Source: Nonlabens sp. (GTDB lineage: Bacteria > Bacteroidota > Bacteroidia > Flavobacteriales > Flavobacteriaceae). Taken from it: 14,523 bases of DNA. Shown in pieces: positions 6,396-13,954 of the stretch. Under the pieces are notes generated by a model. That model was not told the DNA's origin and made no database searches. It saw only the letters and a program-made list of their open reading frames with translations. Both the position numbers and the translations under genes were made by a program. The stretch's first letter is position 1, and every line of letters starts with the position of its first letter. The stretch lies in assembly GCA_023301395.1 (NCBI GenBank), contig JALZUY010000291.1, positions 1 to 14,523 on the forward strand. Reading direction: 5' to 3'.

Positions 6396-6773
6396 AAATT
6401 ACCTCAAGTTTGGATAATAGACGATAACCCTATCGATAGTTACGTCATTAAAACCATGCTAGAATTAAATAATCTAGCCAAAGAAATTCAAATCTTTTCA
6501 AATAATGATGAGGCCATTTTAAAATTCTCGCGTCATAATAATTTTAAAGAATCCATTCTTATTATAACTGAAAATAAAACTGAAAAAGTAAACGGTTGGA
6601 ACCTCATAGATTCTTTATCACAACACAAGAGTAACTCATCGTTCAAAGTTCATATGTCTAGTGAATATTACAATGCTCAAGATCTCAAAAAATTTAAAAT
6701 CACAGATCCGTTGCTGAGTTTGAATGTAAAACCCTTAAGGTTAGATGATTTAAAAAATATGATTAAAGATTAA
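6393..6773 (+). CDS. Single-domain response regulator with Asp-to-Glu phosphosite
   Basis: The protein is 126 residues, a CheY-like receiver domain with no output domain. The start IIDDNPID supplies acidic residues D10 and D11. FKVHMSS supplies the switch Ser (S89/S90), and VKPL supplies the invariant Lys, K113. At the end of the third strand the segment TENKTEKVNGW aligns, counting back from G68-W69, with the usual LDxxMPxMNGW. This puts E60 where the phospho-acceptor Asp should be. Glu can mimic a phosphorylated Asp, so the protein may be constitutively active or serve as a phosphorylation-independent partner. No histidine kinase is nearby. The gene overlaps the 3' end of recJ by 4 bp. Family assignment is good; the functional effect is inference. 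Confidence 0.82.
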   Translation: MKLPQVWIIDDNPIDSYVIKTMLELNNLAKEIQIFSNNDEAILKFSRHNNFKESILIITENKTEKVNGWNLIDSLSQHKSNSSFKVHMSSEYYNAQDLKKFKITDPLLSLNVKPLRLDDLKNMIKD

Positions 6774-8467
6774 GTCTTCAAATCCTTAAGCATTAACTGT
6801 AGAGAGACATTACCGTTCCATTCGTTTTCATCTATCGTGTATGCGATATCAAATGCATTTTCATTTTTAATAATCTCACTTTTATTGCCTAAGTTAAACC
6901 CTATTGCATCAATACCATTGCGGTCTTTTTGTTTCTTAACGACCTTTATCTTGAGATGATCTTCTGTTTTTCCCACGCATTTTCCATAACCAGTATCCAC
7001 TACTTTTTCAGTCATAAAAACGGGACGCATGTTTCCCGGTCCATAAGGTGCCATTTGCTGGAGAATACGATAGAATTTTGAAGTAATCGCTTCTAGAGGC
7101 AGGATAGCATCAATTTTAATCTCTGGAGTTAAATGCTGTTTTTCTATAGTGGCGCAAACCACTTCTTCAAAACGAGCTTTAAAGCCTTTATAATTCTCAG
7201 GCTTTAAGGTCAATCCAGCGGCATATTTATGACCACCAAATTGTTCTATAAATTCTGCACATTGCTCTAGTGCATTATAAACATCAAATCCCGATACGCT
7301 GCGAGCACTTGCGGCTAGGTAATCGCCACTCTTAGTAAAAACTAAGGTAGGTCGATAGTATGTTTCAATCAATCGAGAGGCTACAATTCCTATTACTCCT
7401 TTATGCCAGCTCTCGTTATAGACCACAGTTGTAAATCGTTCTTCTTCCTGATCAGTTATTATGAGTTCACGAGCATCTTCAGTTATAGATTGGTCTGTTT
7501 CACGACGGTCTGCATTATACTCCTCAATCTCAGCGGCGACCCGTTGTGCATCTTCAAAATTATCTGTAACCATTAATTCTACAGCATGCAAGGCATGTTT
7601 CATTCTTCCAGCAGCATTTATACGTGGCGCGATGATAAAGACCACGTCTGTAATGGTTAAAATATCTTTTTTTAATTGATGAATAATTGCTTTAAATCCA
7701 GCACGCGGACTCGTATTTATAACATTCAATCCATGGTAAGCAAGAATTCTATTTTCACCTATAATAGGAACTATGTCTGCTCCTATTGCCGTAGCAACTA
7801 AATCTAAATATGGAATCAAGATTTCAAATTCCCAATCATTTGTTTCTACCAGCGCCTGACATAATTTGAAACCTACTCCACAACCACATAATTCATCAAA
7901 TGGATACGTACAATCTTCTCTTTTAGGGTCTAGAACAGCCACAGCAGCAGGTAATTTTTTCCCAGGTCTGTGATGATCACAGATGATAAAGTCTATGTTT
8001 TTTTCGGCTGCATAGGCTACCTTATCAATCGCTTTTACACCGCAATCAAGAGCAATGATTAGTGAAAAATCATTGTCGGCAGCAAAGTCGATTCCTTGAT
8101 AACTAACTCCATATCCTTCTCCATAACGGTCAGGAATATAAGTTGCAACACGATCGTAAAAACTGAGTAAAAAAGTAGACATTAATGCAACACTAGTAGT
8201 TCCATCTACATCATAATCTCCATAAATAAGAATATTCTCGTTGTTGCCTATGGCATCTTGAATGCGTTTTACAGCCACATCCATATCTTTCATTAAGAAA
8301 GGGTCATGTAAATCATTAAGATCTGGTCTGAAAAAGGACTTTGCTTTTGCGAAAGCGTCAATACCGCGCTGCACCAATAAACCAGCAAGAAAAGAGTCTA
8401 CACCTAGCTCTTGAGCCAATTGCTCTTGCTTTAAGACATCGGGATTGGGTTTTAAAGTCCAGCGCAT
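6770..8467 (-). CDS. recJ: Single-stranded-DNA-specific exonuclease RecJ
   Basis: The 565-residue protein has normal length and architecture for RecJ, a 5'-3' single-strand exonuclease in recombination and mismatch repair. DHH-family motifs are in order: GDYDVDGT (83-90, with D84, D86 and D88), ALDCG (D140), and CDHH (162-165). A conserved IAPRINAAGR stretch follows, then the DHHA1 motif GGHKYAAG near residue 411 and a C-terminal OB-like region. All catalytic acids appear present. The ATG at 8467 lies five bases downstream of a possible -7 element (TACATTTG). The 3' end overlaps the convergent response-regulator gene by 4 bp with no terminator between them. Codons 38-42 (A-F-A-K-A) contain a one-mismatch copy of the GCTTTCGCGAAAGC palindrome. 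Confidence 0.95.
   Translation of the reverse strand: MRWTLKPNPDVLKQEQLAQELGVDSFLAGLLVQRGIDAFAKAKSFFRPDLNDLHDPFLMKDMDVAVKRIQDAIGNNENILIYGDYDVDGTTSVALMSTFLLSFYDRVATYIPDRYGEGYGVSYQGIDFAADNDFSLIIALDCGVKAIDKVAYAAEKNIDFIICDHHRPGKKLPAAVAVLDPKREDCTYPFDELCGCGVGFKLCQALVETNDWEFEILIPYLDLVATAIGADIVPIIGENRILAYHGLNVINTSPRAGFKAIIHQLKKDILTITDVVFIIAPRINAAGRMKHALHAVELMVTDNFEDAQRVAAEIEEYNADRRETDQSITEDARELIITDQEEERFTTVVYNESWHKGVIGIVASRLIETYYRPTLVFTKSGDYLAASARSVSGFDVYNALEQCAEFIEQFGGHKYAAGLTLKPENYKGFKARFEEVVCATIEKQHLTPEIKIDAILPLEAITSKFYRILQQMAPYGPGNMRPVFMTEKVVDTGYGKCVGKTEDHLKIKVVKKQKDRNGIDAIGFNLGNKSEIIKNENAFDIAYTIDENEWNGNVSLQLMLKDLKT
8343..8356. repeat. Near-perfect palindrome copy inside recJ
   Basis: GCTTTTGCGAAAGC differs by one base from the palindrome at 204-217. 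It encodes A-F-A-K-A (residues 38-42), near the N-terminus before the catalytic DHH motifs, a position likely to tolerate sequence change. Confidence 0.5.
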
Positions 8468-8472
8468 AATTT

Positions 8473-8480
8473 CAAATGTA
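8473..8480 (-). promoter_or_regulatory. Possible -7 element of recJ
   Basis: Read on the minus strand this is TACATTTG, a TAnnTTTG match ending five bases before the ATG at 8467. No convincing TTG lies at the proper distance upstream, so support is partial. If real, the transcript would be leaderless or nearly so. Confidence 0.35.
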
Positions 8481-8564
8481 TGACCAAAATATGATTTGGA
8501 ACTTAGTATTACAATTTCTGTGATAGATAATTATTAACTTGCCCAAGAATTTACAATTTTTAAT

Positions 8565-9155
8565 ATGCCATTAGTAACTCCACTTGACGCGAGTCATGAC
8601 CCAGAAACAGCAGAACTTGCTGCATTTTTCAACGAAACTTTAGGTTTTTGCCCTAATTCTGTACTCACCATGCAGCGCAGACCAGCAATTTCAAAAGCAT
8701 TTATCAATCTCAATAAAGCCGTTATGGCAAACGAAGGTCGTGTTACAAGTGCCTTAAAACGAATGATTGCATGGGTTTCTAGTAATGCGACGGGTTGTAG
8801 GTATTGCCAAGCACATGCGATAAGAGCTGCAGAGCGCTATGGAGCAGAGCAAGAACAACTAGACAACATATGGGAATACCGCACACATGCCGCTTTTAAT
8901 GATGCAGAGCGTGTTGCTTTAGATTTTTCTCTAGCTGCTAGCCAAGTACCTAATAACGTTAATAAAGATATTCAAGATAGATTACATGAACACTGGAATG
9001 AAGGTGAGATTGTAGAAATGCTAGGTGTGATCTCTTTATTTGGTTACTTAAATAGATGGAATGATTCTATGGGGACTATCATGGAACAAGATGCCGTTGA
9101 TAGTGGTAATCAATATTTAGGGAAACATGGTTTTGAAGTAGGAAAGCACGTTTAG
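8565..9155 (+). CDS. AhpD-like carboxymuconolactone decarboxylase-family protein
   Basis: The protein is 196 residues, all alpha-helical in character, with C78-R-Y-C81 and H84 preceded by SSNATG. This is the CxxCxxH core of the AhpD/CMD fold, where the two Cys form a redox-active disulfide in peroxidase-related members. The second half matches the helical repeat seen in peroxidase-related alkylhydroperoxidase domain proteins (WEYRTHAAFNDAERVALDF). The likely role is a cytoplasmic thiol-dependent peroxidase or oxidoreductase; the reductant and substrate are not evident, and there is no ahpC beside it. The gene is divergent from recJ across 97 bp and ends one base from the convergent secreted-protein gene. 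A strong hairpin inside that gene (9270-9315) probably terminates this transcript. Confidence 0.85.
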   Translation: MPLVTPLDASHDPETAELAAFFNETLGFCPNSVLTMQRRPAISKAFINLNKAVMANEGRVTSALKRMIAWVSSNATGCRYCQAHAIRAAERYGAEQEQLDNIWEYRTHAAFNDAERVALDFSLAASQVPNNVNKDIQDRLHEHWNEGEIVEMLGVISLFGYLNRWNDSMGTIMEQDAVDSGNQYLGKHGFEVGKHV

Positions 9156-9156
9156 T

Positions 9157-9963
9157 TTATTTTGCTTTTTTAAATACTAGAAATTGAGTTCCATTTTTAT
9201 CATACTCAATAACAAGACTATCATCTTTTTCATAACCTATTCCTGTGAAATTTGAAGTAATCGCAAAATAACAACCTGATTGACTCTTTTTAAGAGTACC
9301 GATCAGGTTGTTTTTATTATAAATATTAAATCCAGTTTTGGTAGATTGTATTTTGTATTCCTTGGAATCCGTAAAATAGATTTCATCGCCTACTTGCTCT
9401 ACAAGTTCTGATGATGGGATATCACTTGGCACTTCTGTTACAACCTTAACAGATGATTTAATATCCATATCTACAGATACAGCACTAGGTTGCATAATTT
9501 GAATCGGCACTTCTATACCTGAAGGACGATCAACTAATCCTCCTGAATAAGTATAATTAATTTCATCCAGCGATGTCATTGCGTCTCTTACAGCCTCGCG
9601 ATAAGCCTTTTGATAAACTTTTGTCCTTCCTATTCCATCTTTTGTGGTAAAAACTACAACGCTAGAACAATTTACAAATTCAATTTTCATTTTGACTCTC
9701 AAACCTGAGCTAGATGTCACCTTTAATGTAAGTGCATTACAAGTTCCTTTATTAAGGTCTTGAGGTAAAACACTTGTATTTCTATAAGCCGTCAATCCAC
9801 GTTTTTCTATTTCAAAAACCATCATCTCGTTTAATCGATATTCATTTGCCTCGTTTTGAAATTCATACTGATTATCTACAATCACATATTTATAATCATT
9901 AAGTGATTGAGCATGACCTAGACTAGCGATAAAAATGGATAGGAAAATAAATAAAACTTTCAT
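9157..9963 (-). CDS. Secreted hypothetical protein
   Basis: The 268-residue protein has a signal peptide (basic K2, hydrophobic 3-15, probable cleavage after GHA at 16-18), so it is exported to the periplasm or outer surface. The mature part begins with LNDYKYVIVDNQYEFQ. It later has a TKVYQKAYREAVRDAM stretch (lysine, tyrosine and alanine-rich helix) and a C-terminal beta-rich segment. This layout recalls a hypothetical family common in flavobacteria, but I know no function for it and assign none. It is transcribed convergently with the AhpD-like gene, with one base between the stops. Its ATG at 9963 lies 85 bp from the RecQ start, so the two genes share a divergent control region. Confidence 0.75.
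   Translation of the reverse strand: MKVLFIFLSIFIASLGHAQSLNDYKYVIVDNQYEFQNEANEYRLNEMMVFEIEKRGLTAYRNTSVLPQDLNKGTCNALTLKVTSSSGLRVKMKIEFVNCSSVVVFTTKDGIGRTKVYQKAYREAVRDAMTSLDEINYTYSGGLVDRPSGIEVPIQIMQPSAVSVDMDIKSSVKVVTEVPSDIPSSELVEQVGDEIYFTDSKEYKIQSTKTGFNIYNKNNLIGTLKKSQSGCYFAITSNFTGIGYEKDDSLVIEYDKNGTQFLVFKKAK
9270..9315 (+). terminator. Terminator hairpin inside the opposite-strand gene
   Basis: AACAACCTGAT (9270-9280) and ATCAGGTTGTT (9302-9312) pair perfectly over 11 bp. A nested ACTCTT/AAGAGT stem (9283-9288 and 9292-9297) lies inside, and T5 ends the structure (9311-9315). It points the right way to end transcription of the AhpD-like gene (stop 9155), yet it sits wholly within the coding sequence of the convergent gene. 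Confidence 0.6.
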
Positions 9964-9978
9964 GTTGAATTCTTGTAA

Positions 9979-10009
9979 TTGTGTGCTTTGCTAAAATAGA
10001 ATAAATTTG
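9979..10009 (+). promoter_or_regulatory. Promoter of recQ
   Basis: TTG at 9979-9981, a 20-base spacer, and TAAATTTG at 10002-10009 fit the Bacteroidota promoter pattern. The -7 element overlaps an in-frame TTG (10007), which rules that codon out as the start and favours the ATG at 10049, leaving a leader of about 35 bases. Confidence 0.6.
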
Positions 10010-10048
10010 TCACCTCTATATATTTACAAGCCATACAAACTAATATTT

Positions 10049-12205
10049 ATGATTCAACACGAGCTACTCAAAAAGCATTTTGGTTACGACAGTTTCCGTC
10101 CATTACAGGAAAAAATCATAAATGATGTCCTTGCTCATAAAGACCTTATGGTCGTTATGCCTACTGGTGGTGGAAAATCCATGTGTTTTCAACTACCGTC
10201 TTTAATGCTAGATGGAGTTACTTTAGTTATTTCTCCATTAATCGCCTTGATGAAGGATCAAGTAGATTCATTAAGGGCAAACGGCATTACAGCAGGATAT
10301 TTCAATAGTTCTCAAGCAGGAACTGAGCAACAAGAAATGCTCAATCAATTGAAAAAAGGAGCGCTCAAATTACTTTATGTAGCTCCTGAGAGTATTCAGC
10401 TATTACAGCATCACTTACAACCTAGTGACATTTCCTTAATTGCGATTGATGAGGCGCATTGTATCTCAACTTGGGGACACGATTTTAGACCAGCATATAC
10501 ACAACTGGCGTATCTTAAAAAATCTTTCCCGCAAGCGAGTATGATTGCCTTAACCGCAACAGCCGATCGCGCCACACGTGCTGACATTAAAAAGCAACTG
10601 GCTATTTCTCATGCCCAGGAATATGTTGCTTCTTTTGATAGACCTAATTTAACACTAGAAGTACGACCAGGAAATAATAGACTGGCACAAGTGCGTCAGT
10701 TTTTGAAAAAATATAAAGATGAGTCCGGTATTATCTACTGTTTGAGTAGAAAGTCCTGTGAAAAACTAGCAGAAAAGCTTTCCAGTCTAGGATTTTCTGC
10801 TGCAGCATATCATGCTGGATTAGAACACCGCTTACGCGAAAGCGTGCAAGAACAATTCATTAAGGATGAATTAAAAATAGTATGTGCTACGATTGCTTTT
10901 GGGATGGGAATTGACAAATCAAATGTGCGATTTGTGATTCATTATAATATGCCTAAAAATATTGAAGGATATTATCAAGAAATAGGTCGTGCAGGTCGTG
11001 ATGGGATTGATGCACACGCATTACTTTTCCATAGCTATGCAGACATGATTCAACTGCGCAATTTTGCAGGAGATAGCGGTAATAGTGAGGTTCAAATTGC
11101 CAAACTAGAACGCATGAAACAATTTGCCGAGGCACTTACCTGTCGCCGTCGCATGTTACTTTCTTACTTTAATGAATACCTAGAAAACGATTGTGGCAAT
11201 TGTGATGTTTGTCTTAATAAACCAGACTTTTTTGATGCGACTCTAATAACTCAAAAAGCCTTGAGTGCTGTATACCGAATGAAAGAAAATGCATCGCTCA
11301 ATTTATTAATTGATGTACTACGTGGTGCACAAAATGCGACTGTAATAGAAAGTGGATTCCAAGCTATTAAAACCTATGGTGCTGGTCGTGAAGTGTCCTG
11401 GAACAACTGGCAGCAATATATTATTCAAATGATTAATCAAGGGTTACTAGAAATTGCTTTCCATGAGTTTAATCATTTAAAATTAACACCTCAGGCTCAA
11501 GCTGTTTTGTTTGAAAAACAAACTGTTCAACTGGCTGTAATTCCTAAACCTGAGGAACTGGCCGCAAGAAATGCCAAAGCTGTTCAAGACACCATGCCTA
11601 CTTCTATAAATAAAGATTTATATGACGGTTTACGCAAGTTGAGAATGCAAATCGCAACCCAAGGAAATCTAGCACCATATATGGTTTTTAGTGATGCAAC
11701 TTTAAAAGACATCGCGTCTAGAATACCATTAACGATTGACGAGTTTGAGGACATTACTGGTGTAGGGAAACATAAATTAGACACTTATGGTGAATCGTTC
11801 TTAAAACTTATTGAAGGTTTTAAAATGATGCGAGAAGGTAATTTTTCTTTTCGCATAGTAGTATCAAAGCCTAAAAAGAAGAAGAATACTGGTCCTAAAA
11901 AAGATACCGTTATGGAAACGGTACAAATGTATTGGAATGGAAAAACGATAGAAGAAATTTCAAGAATTAGGATCCTTAAAACAGATACTATTTTATCGCA
12001 TTTAGGGAAAAGGTACCTGAGTCACAAAGACGTTAATCTCGACGCTCATATTTCTAAAGAAGAAATAAAGGTCATCAAACCACAATTTAAAACCTACAAG
12101 AAAGAAAATGCGCTCAAACCTGTTTTTGAACATTTTAATGGCCAGTATAGTTATGGGAAATTGCGCTTAGCCATGACATTAATTGAAGCAAGTGTTACTA
12201 TTTAA
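10049..12205 (+). CDS. recQ: ATP-dependent DNA helicase RecQ
   Basis: The protein is 718 residues from the ATG at 10049. Superfamily 2 helicase motifs are in order: Walker A PTGGGKS (38-44), DEAH (134-137) with CISTWGHDFRP, LTATA, and GRAGRDG. The RecQ zinc site C365, C382, C385, C388 has the E. coli spacing. A winged-helix (RQC) region and an HRDC domain (about 522-590) follow. A C-terminal tail (about 610-718) has a Lys-rich linker and a helix-turn-helix-like segment found in the longer Bacteroidota RecQ forms. RecQ unwinds 3'-5' in recombination repair. A longer frame from TTG 10007 is unlikely because it overlaps the promoter. An RNA methyltransferase gene follows after 10 bp, so the two are probably co-transcribed. 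Residues 261-265 (R-L-R-E-S) overlie a one-mismatch palindrome copy. Confidence 0.95.
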   Translation: MIQHELLKKHFGYDSFRPLQEKIINDVLAHKDLMVVMPTGGGKSMCFQLPSLMLDGVTLVISPLIALMKDQVDSLRANGITAGYFNSSQAGTEQQEMLNQLKKGALKLLYVAPESIQLLQHHLQPSDISLIAIDEAHCISTWGHDFRPAYTQLAYLKKSFPQASMIALTATADRATRADIKKQLAISHAQEYVASFDRPNLTLEVRPGNNRLAQVRQFLKKYKDESGIIYCLSRKSCEKLAEKLSSLGFSAAAYHAGLEHRLRESVQEQFIKDELKIVCATIAFGMGIDKSNVRFVIHYNMPKNIEGYYQEIGRAGRDGIDAHALLFHSYADMIQLRNFAGDSGNSEVQIAKLERMKQFAEALTCRRRMLLSYFNEYLENDCGNCDVCLNKPDFFDATLITQKALSAVYRMKENASLNLLIDVLRGAQNATVIESGFQAIKTYGAGREVSWNNWQQYIIQMINQGLLEIAFHEFNHLKLTPQAQAVLFEKQTVQLAVIPKPEELAARNAKAVQDTMPTSINKDLYDGLRKLRMQIATQGNLAPYMVFSDATLKDIASRIPLTIDEFEDITGVGKHKLDTYGESFLKLIEGFKMMREGNFSFRIVVSKPKKKKNTGPKKDTVMETVQMYWNGKTIEEISRIRILKTDTILSHLGKRYLSHKDVNLDAHISKEEIKVIKPQFKTYKKENALKPVFEHFNGQYSYGKLRLAMTLIEASVTI
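10829..10844. repeat. Near-perfect palindrome copy inside recQ
   Basis: CGCTTACGCGAAAGCG contains GCTTACGCGAAAGC (10830-10843), which differs by one base from the palindrome at 204-217, and the outer C/G pair extends the symmetry. It encodes R-L-R-E-S (261-265) in a different reading frame from the recJ copy, so protein-level convergence does not explain the match. Confidence 0.5.
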
Positions 12206-12215
12206 ATTCTATAGC

Positions 12216-12698
12216 ATGAAAATAGACCAGTTAGAACCAGGTTACTTTGGGATAGGAATACAGCATGGGAAAACTCCAGAAAATCTAGGTGTTTTATGGC
12301 GTAGTGCGCAAAATCTAGGTGCTAGTTTTGTATTTACCGTTGGTAAACGATATGCTAAACAAGCGTGCGATACTCATAATGTGGTAAAGGCCATACCTTA
12401 TTTTCATTACGATACTTTTGAAGATTTCTATAACCACTTACCTAAAGGAGCTATGATTATAGGAGTAGAACTAGACAATAGGGCGATTGATCTACAGGAA
12501 TTTATACATCCTCGTAATTGTGTGTACTTATTAGGAGCCGAAGATCACGGTCTCACAAATGAAGCTATTGAAAGATCTCATCATCTCATAAAATTCAACA
12601 CTCCTAAAAGTCTCAATGTAGCAGTAGCTGGAAGTATTATTATGTACGATAGATTTTCAAAAGGCAGTCATGTTTATGTAAAAGGACTGCCTAAATAA
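12216..12698 (+). CDS. SpoU/TrmH-family RNA 2'-O-methyltransferase
   Basis: The protein is 160 residues from the ATG at 12216, a single SPOUT domain without the RNA-binding extension of larger family members. The three SpoU motifs are clear: N23-L-G-x3-R29-x-A31 (motif 1), LGAEDHGL (106-113, motif 2), and LNVAVAGSIIMY (133-144, motif 3). Motifs 2 and 3 build the knotted SAM site. The length is close to TrmL, which methylates the wobble base of some tRNA-Leu species, but the sequence does not prove that target over another tRNA or rRNA site. A TTG at 12183 inside recQ could add 11 residues; the ATG 10 bp after the recQ stop gives the more typical start. It is probably transcribed with recQ. 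Confidence 0.87.
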   Translation: MKIDQLEPGYFGIGIQHGKTPENLGVLWRSAQNLGASFVFTVGKRYAKQACDTHNVVKAIPYFHYDTFEDFYNHLPKGAMIIGVELDNRAIDLQEFIHPRNCVYLLGAEDHGLTNEAIERSHHLIKFNTPKSLNVAVAGSIIMYDRFSKGSHVYVKGLPK

Positions 12699-12713
12699 GA
12701 AACTGTCCTTTTA
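12662..12713 (+). terminator. Overlapping hairpins at the methyltransferase 3' end
   Basis: TAAAAGGAC (12679-12687) and GTCCTTTTA (12705-12713) form a perfect 9-bp stem spanning the stop codon and ending in T4, so it may terminate the recQ-methyltransferase unit. AGGCAGTC (12662-12669) and GACTGCCT (12685-12692) form an 8-bp alternative that shares GAC 12685-12687, so only one can form at a time. Confidence 0.4.
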
Positions 12714-12756
12714 TAAAATATCTTGACACTTCATATTTTAGAAACATAAATCCCTA

Positions 12757-12764
12757 TACCTTTG
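12757..12764 (+). promoter_or_regulatory. -7 element of the cold-shock gene
   Basis: TACCTTTG matches TAnnTTTG and lies 29 bases before the ATG at 12794. A TTG occurs at 12723-12725, but the 31-base gap is too long for a normal -33 element, so only the -7 part is convincing. Confidence 0.45.
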
Positions 12765-12793
12765 TAATTTATTAATTATTAGAATTTATTACA

Positions 12794-12988
12794 ATGAAAG
12801 AAGGTACCGTAAAATTTTTCAATGAGTCTAAAGGATTTGGGTTTATCACTGAAAATGGATCAGAAAGCGAATGTTTTGTTCACGTAACTGGACTTATCGA
12901 TGAGATAAGAGAAGGCGACAGAGTAGAATACGAAGAAAAAGAAGGACAAAAAGGAATGAATGCTGTAAACGTAAGAGTTCTACAGTAG
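12794..12988 (+). CDS. Cold-shock domain protein (CspA family)
   Basis: The protein is 64 residues, one cold-shock domain of near-normal length. The start MKEGTVKFFNESKGFGFI carries the RNP1 motif KGFGFI (13-18). The second RNA-binding motif reads CFVHV (27-31), where members usually have an Ile or Val in place of Cys. Proteins of this family bind single-stranded RNA and DNA and melt RNA secondary structure, acting in translation under cold or stationary stress. The gene is monocistronic, with its own -7 element and a strong terminator. The leader looks only about 24-30 bases long, shorter than the long thermosensing leader of E. coli cspA, so the regulation may differ. Confidence 0.92.
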   Translation: MKEGTVKFFNESKGFGFITENGSESECFVHVTGLIDEIREGDRVEYEEKEGQKGMNAVNVRVLQ

Positions 12989-13015
12989 ATAAAGTCATGT
13001 TTTATTGAATTCAAG

Positions 13016-13043
13016 AGCCCTTTCAAATTGAAAGGGCTTTTTT
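13016..13043 (+). terminator. Rho-independent terminator after the cold-shock gene
   Basis: AGCCCTTTC (13016-13024) and GAAAGGGCT (13030-13038) form a perfect 9-bp GC-containing stem with a 5-base loop, followed by T6 (13038-13043). It starts 28 bases after the stop at 12988. Confidence 0.92.
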
Positions 13044-13072
13044 GATTTTATTCTTTTTTATATATTTCAAGT

Positions 13073-13273
13073 ATGAATAATCAACCTACCTTTTACAAAG
13101 AGTCTGGCAACTATCAAATTGTAAATTTAATTCTCACCTTATTAGGGCTTTTAACAATATCATTAATTCTAGGATATTTATACAGCGCTCTCACTACATT
13201 TATACCTTTTATTTACGTTAACACAATCATTCTTATTGGTCTAGGATTCACCATAGGTTATGCAGCACTATAG
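13073..13273 (+). CDS. Membrane protein, 5' part of a frameshifted gene
   Basis: This 66-residue frame has a hydrophilic start (MNNQPTFYKESGNYQ) and two hydrophobic helices (about 16-40 and 43-66), and ends abruptly in GYAAL at TAG 13271-13273. It is probably not a complete protein. Reading resumes in another frame as VSKLSGIRNPT from 13273 and stays open into the gene at 13330, so the two look like one gene of about 292 codons. The junction needs a one-base deletion or a two-base insertion near 13271. No slippery heptamer is visible, which argues against programmed frameshifting. The family is unrecognised; the shape is that of a multi-pass inner-membrane protein of Bacteroidota. Confidence 0.6.
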   Translation: MNNQPTFYKESGNYQIVNLILTLLGLLTISLILGYLYSALTTFIPFIYVNTIILIGLGFTIGYAAL

Positions 13274-13329
13274 TTAGCAAGCTTAGTGGAATACGCAATC
13301 CTACGATAAGAATAAGCCTAGCACTGTTG

Positions 13330-13953
13330 ATGGGTTTGATAACATGGTATTTCCAATGGACTGTTTACTTATTATATATAGGTTATGAAAGTATGCCTTC
13401 TATAATGGAATATTTATCTAATCTAGGATGGGTTTTCTATGATTCAGAAATATGGCAAATTTTCTTTTTCTATAAGGAGAATGGATACTATGAAATTTCT
13501 TCTTTAGAGCTAAGCGGTATCATGTTAGTTATCATATGGATTATTGAATTTACAGTTATTCTAGGAGCACCTATTCTTGCCGCAGTAAACTACAATCCAC
13601 TGCCTTATTCTGACACTTATAATCAATGGTATGATAAATACACCTTAAAAAGACAGTTCAGAAAAATGGCAAATTCAAATGCTACGCAAGAATTATTACA
13701 TAGTGACATTTGCAATGCATTAAGAGAAATGGAACCTGGTAGAGCAAATTCTCATTCCATAATACACTTGTTTTATCTACCTCGAGAAAACAAACAATAC
13801 CTGCAAGTCGAAAATGCCTCATTGAACCGCAGTGAGAAAGAAAGTAAAATGGAAACCGAAATTATTATCAATAATATTCAAATAAGCACTGCAGATGCTA
13901 AAGCCCTTTTAGATGAATTTGATAATGATAAACAAGGCTTTCAATTTATGTAA
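13330..13953 (+). CDS. Membrane protein, 3' part of a frameshifted gene
   Basis: From the ATG at 13330 this frame gives 207 residues: two hydrophobic regions (about 2-19 and 62-82), the block YNPLPYSDTYNQWYDK, then a hydrophilic C-terminal domain ending in LLDEFDNDKQGFQFM. The same frame is open upstream back past 13273 and encodes a charged turn plus the start of a hydrophobic helix. A start at 13330 would therefore cut a membrane segment, and no ribosome-binding context is evident there. Together with the 66-residue frame at 13073 it most likely makes one interrupted gene. A GTG-to-TTG alternative (13327) adds one residue only. The function is unknown. It ends one base from the convergent iron-transport unit. 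Confidence 0.6.
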   Translation: MGLITWYFQWTVYLLYIGYESMPSIMEYLSNLGWVFYDSEIWQIFFFYKENGYYEISSLELSGIMLVIIWIIEFTVILGAPILAAVNYNPLPYSDTYNQWYDKYTLKRQFRKMANSNATQELLHSDICNALREMEPGRANSHSIIHLFYLPRENKQYLQVENASLNRSEKESKMETEIIINNIQISTADAKALLDEFDNDKQGFQFM

Positions 13954-13954
13954 T

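Noticed and set aside
7461..7679. Plus-strand frame antisense to recJ
   Set aside because: Ser-rich shadow of the recJ coding strand with no independent support.
10007..10048. Longer RecQ start at TTG 10007
   Set aside because: The codon overlaps the -7 promoter element TAAATTTG, and the ATG at 10049 gives the standard RecQ N-terminus.
10953..11784. Two minus-strand frames inside recQ
   Set aside because: Both are antisense to conserved RecQ sequence and lack any coding signature.
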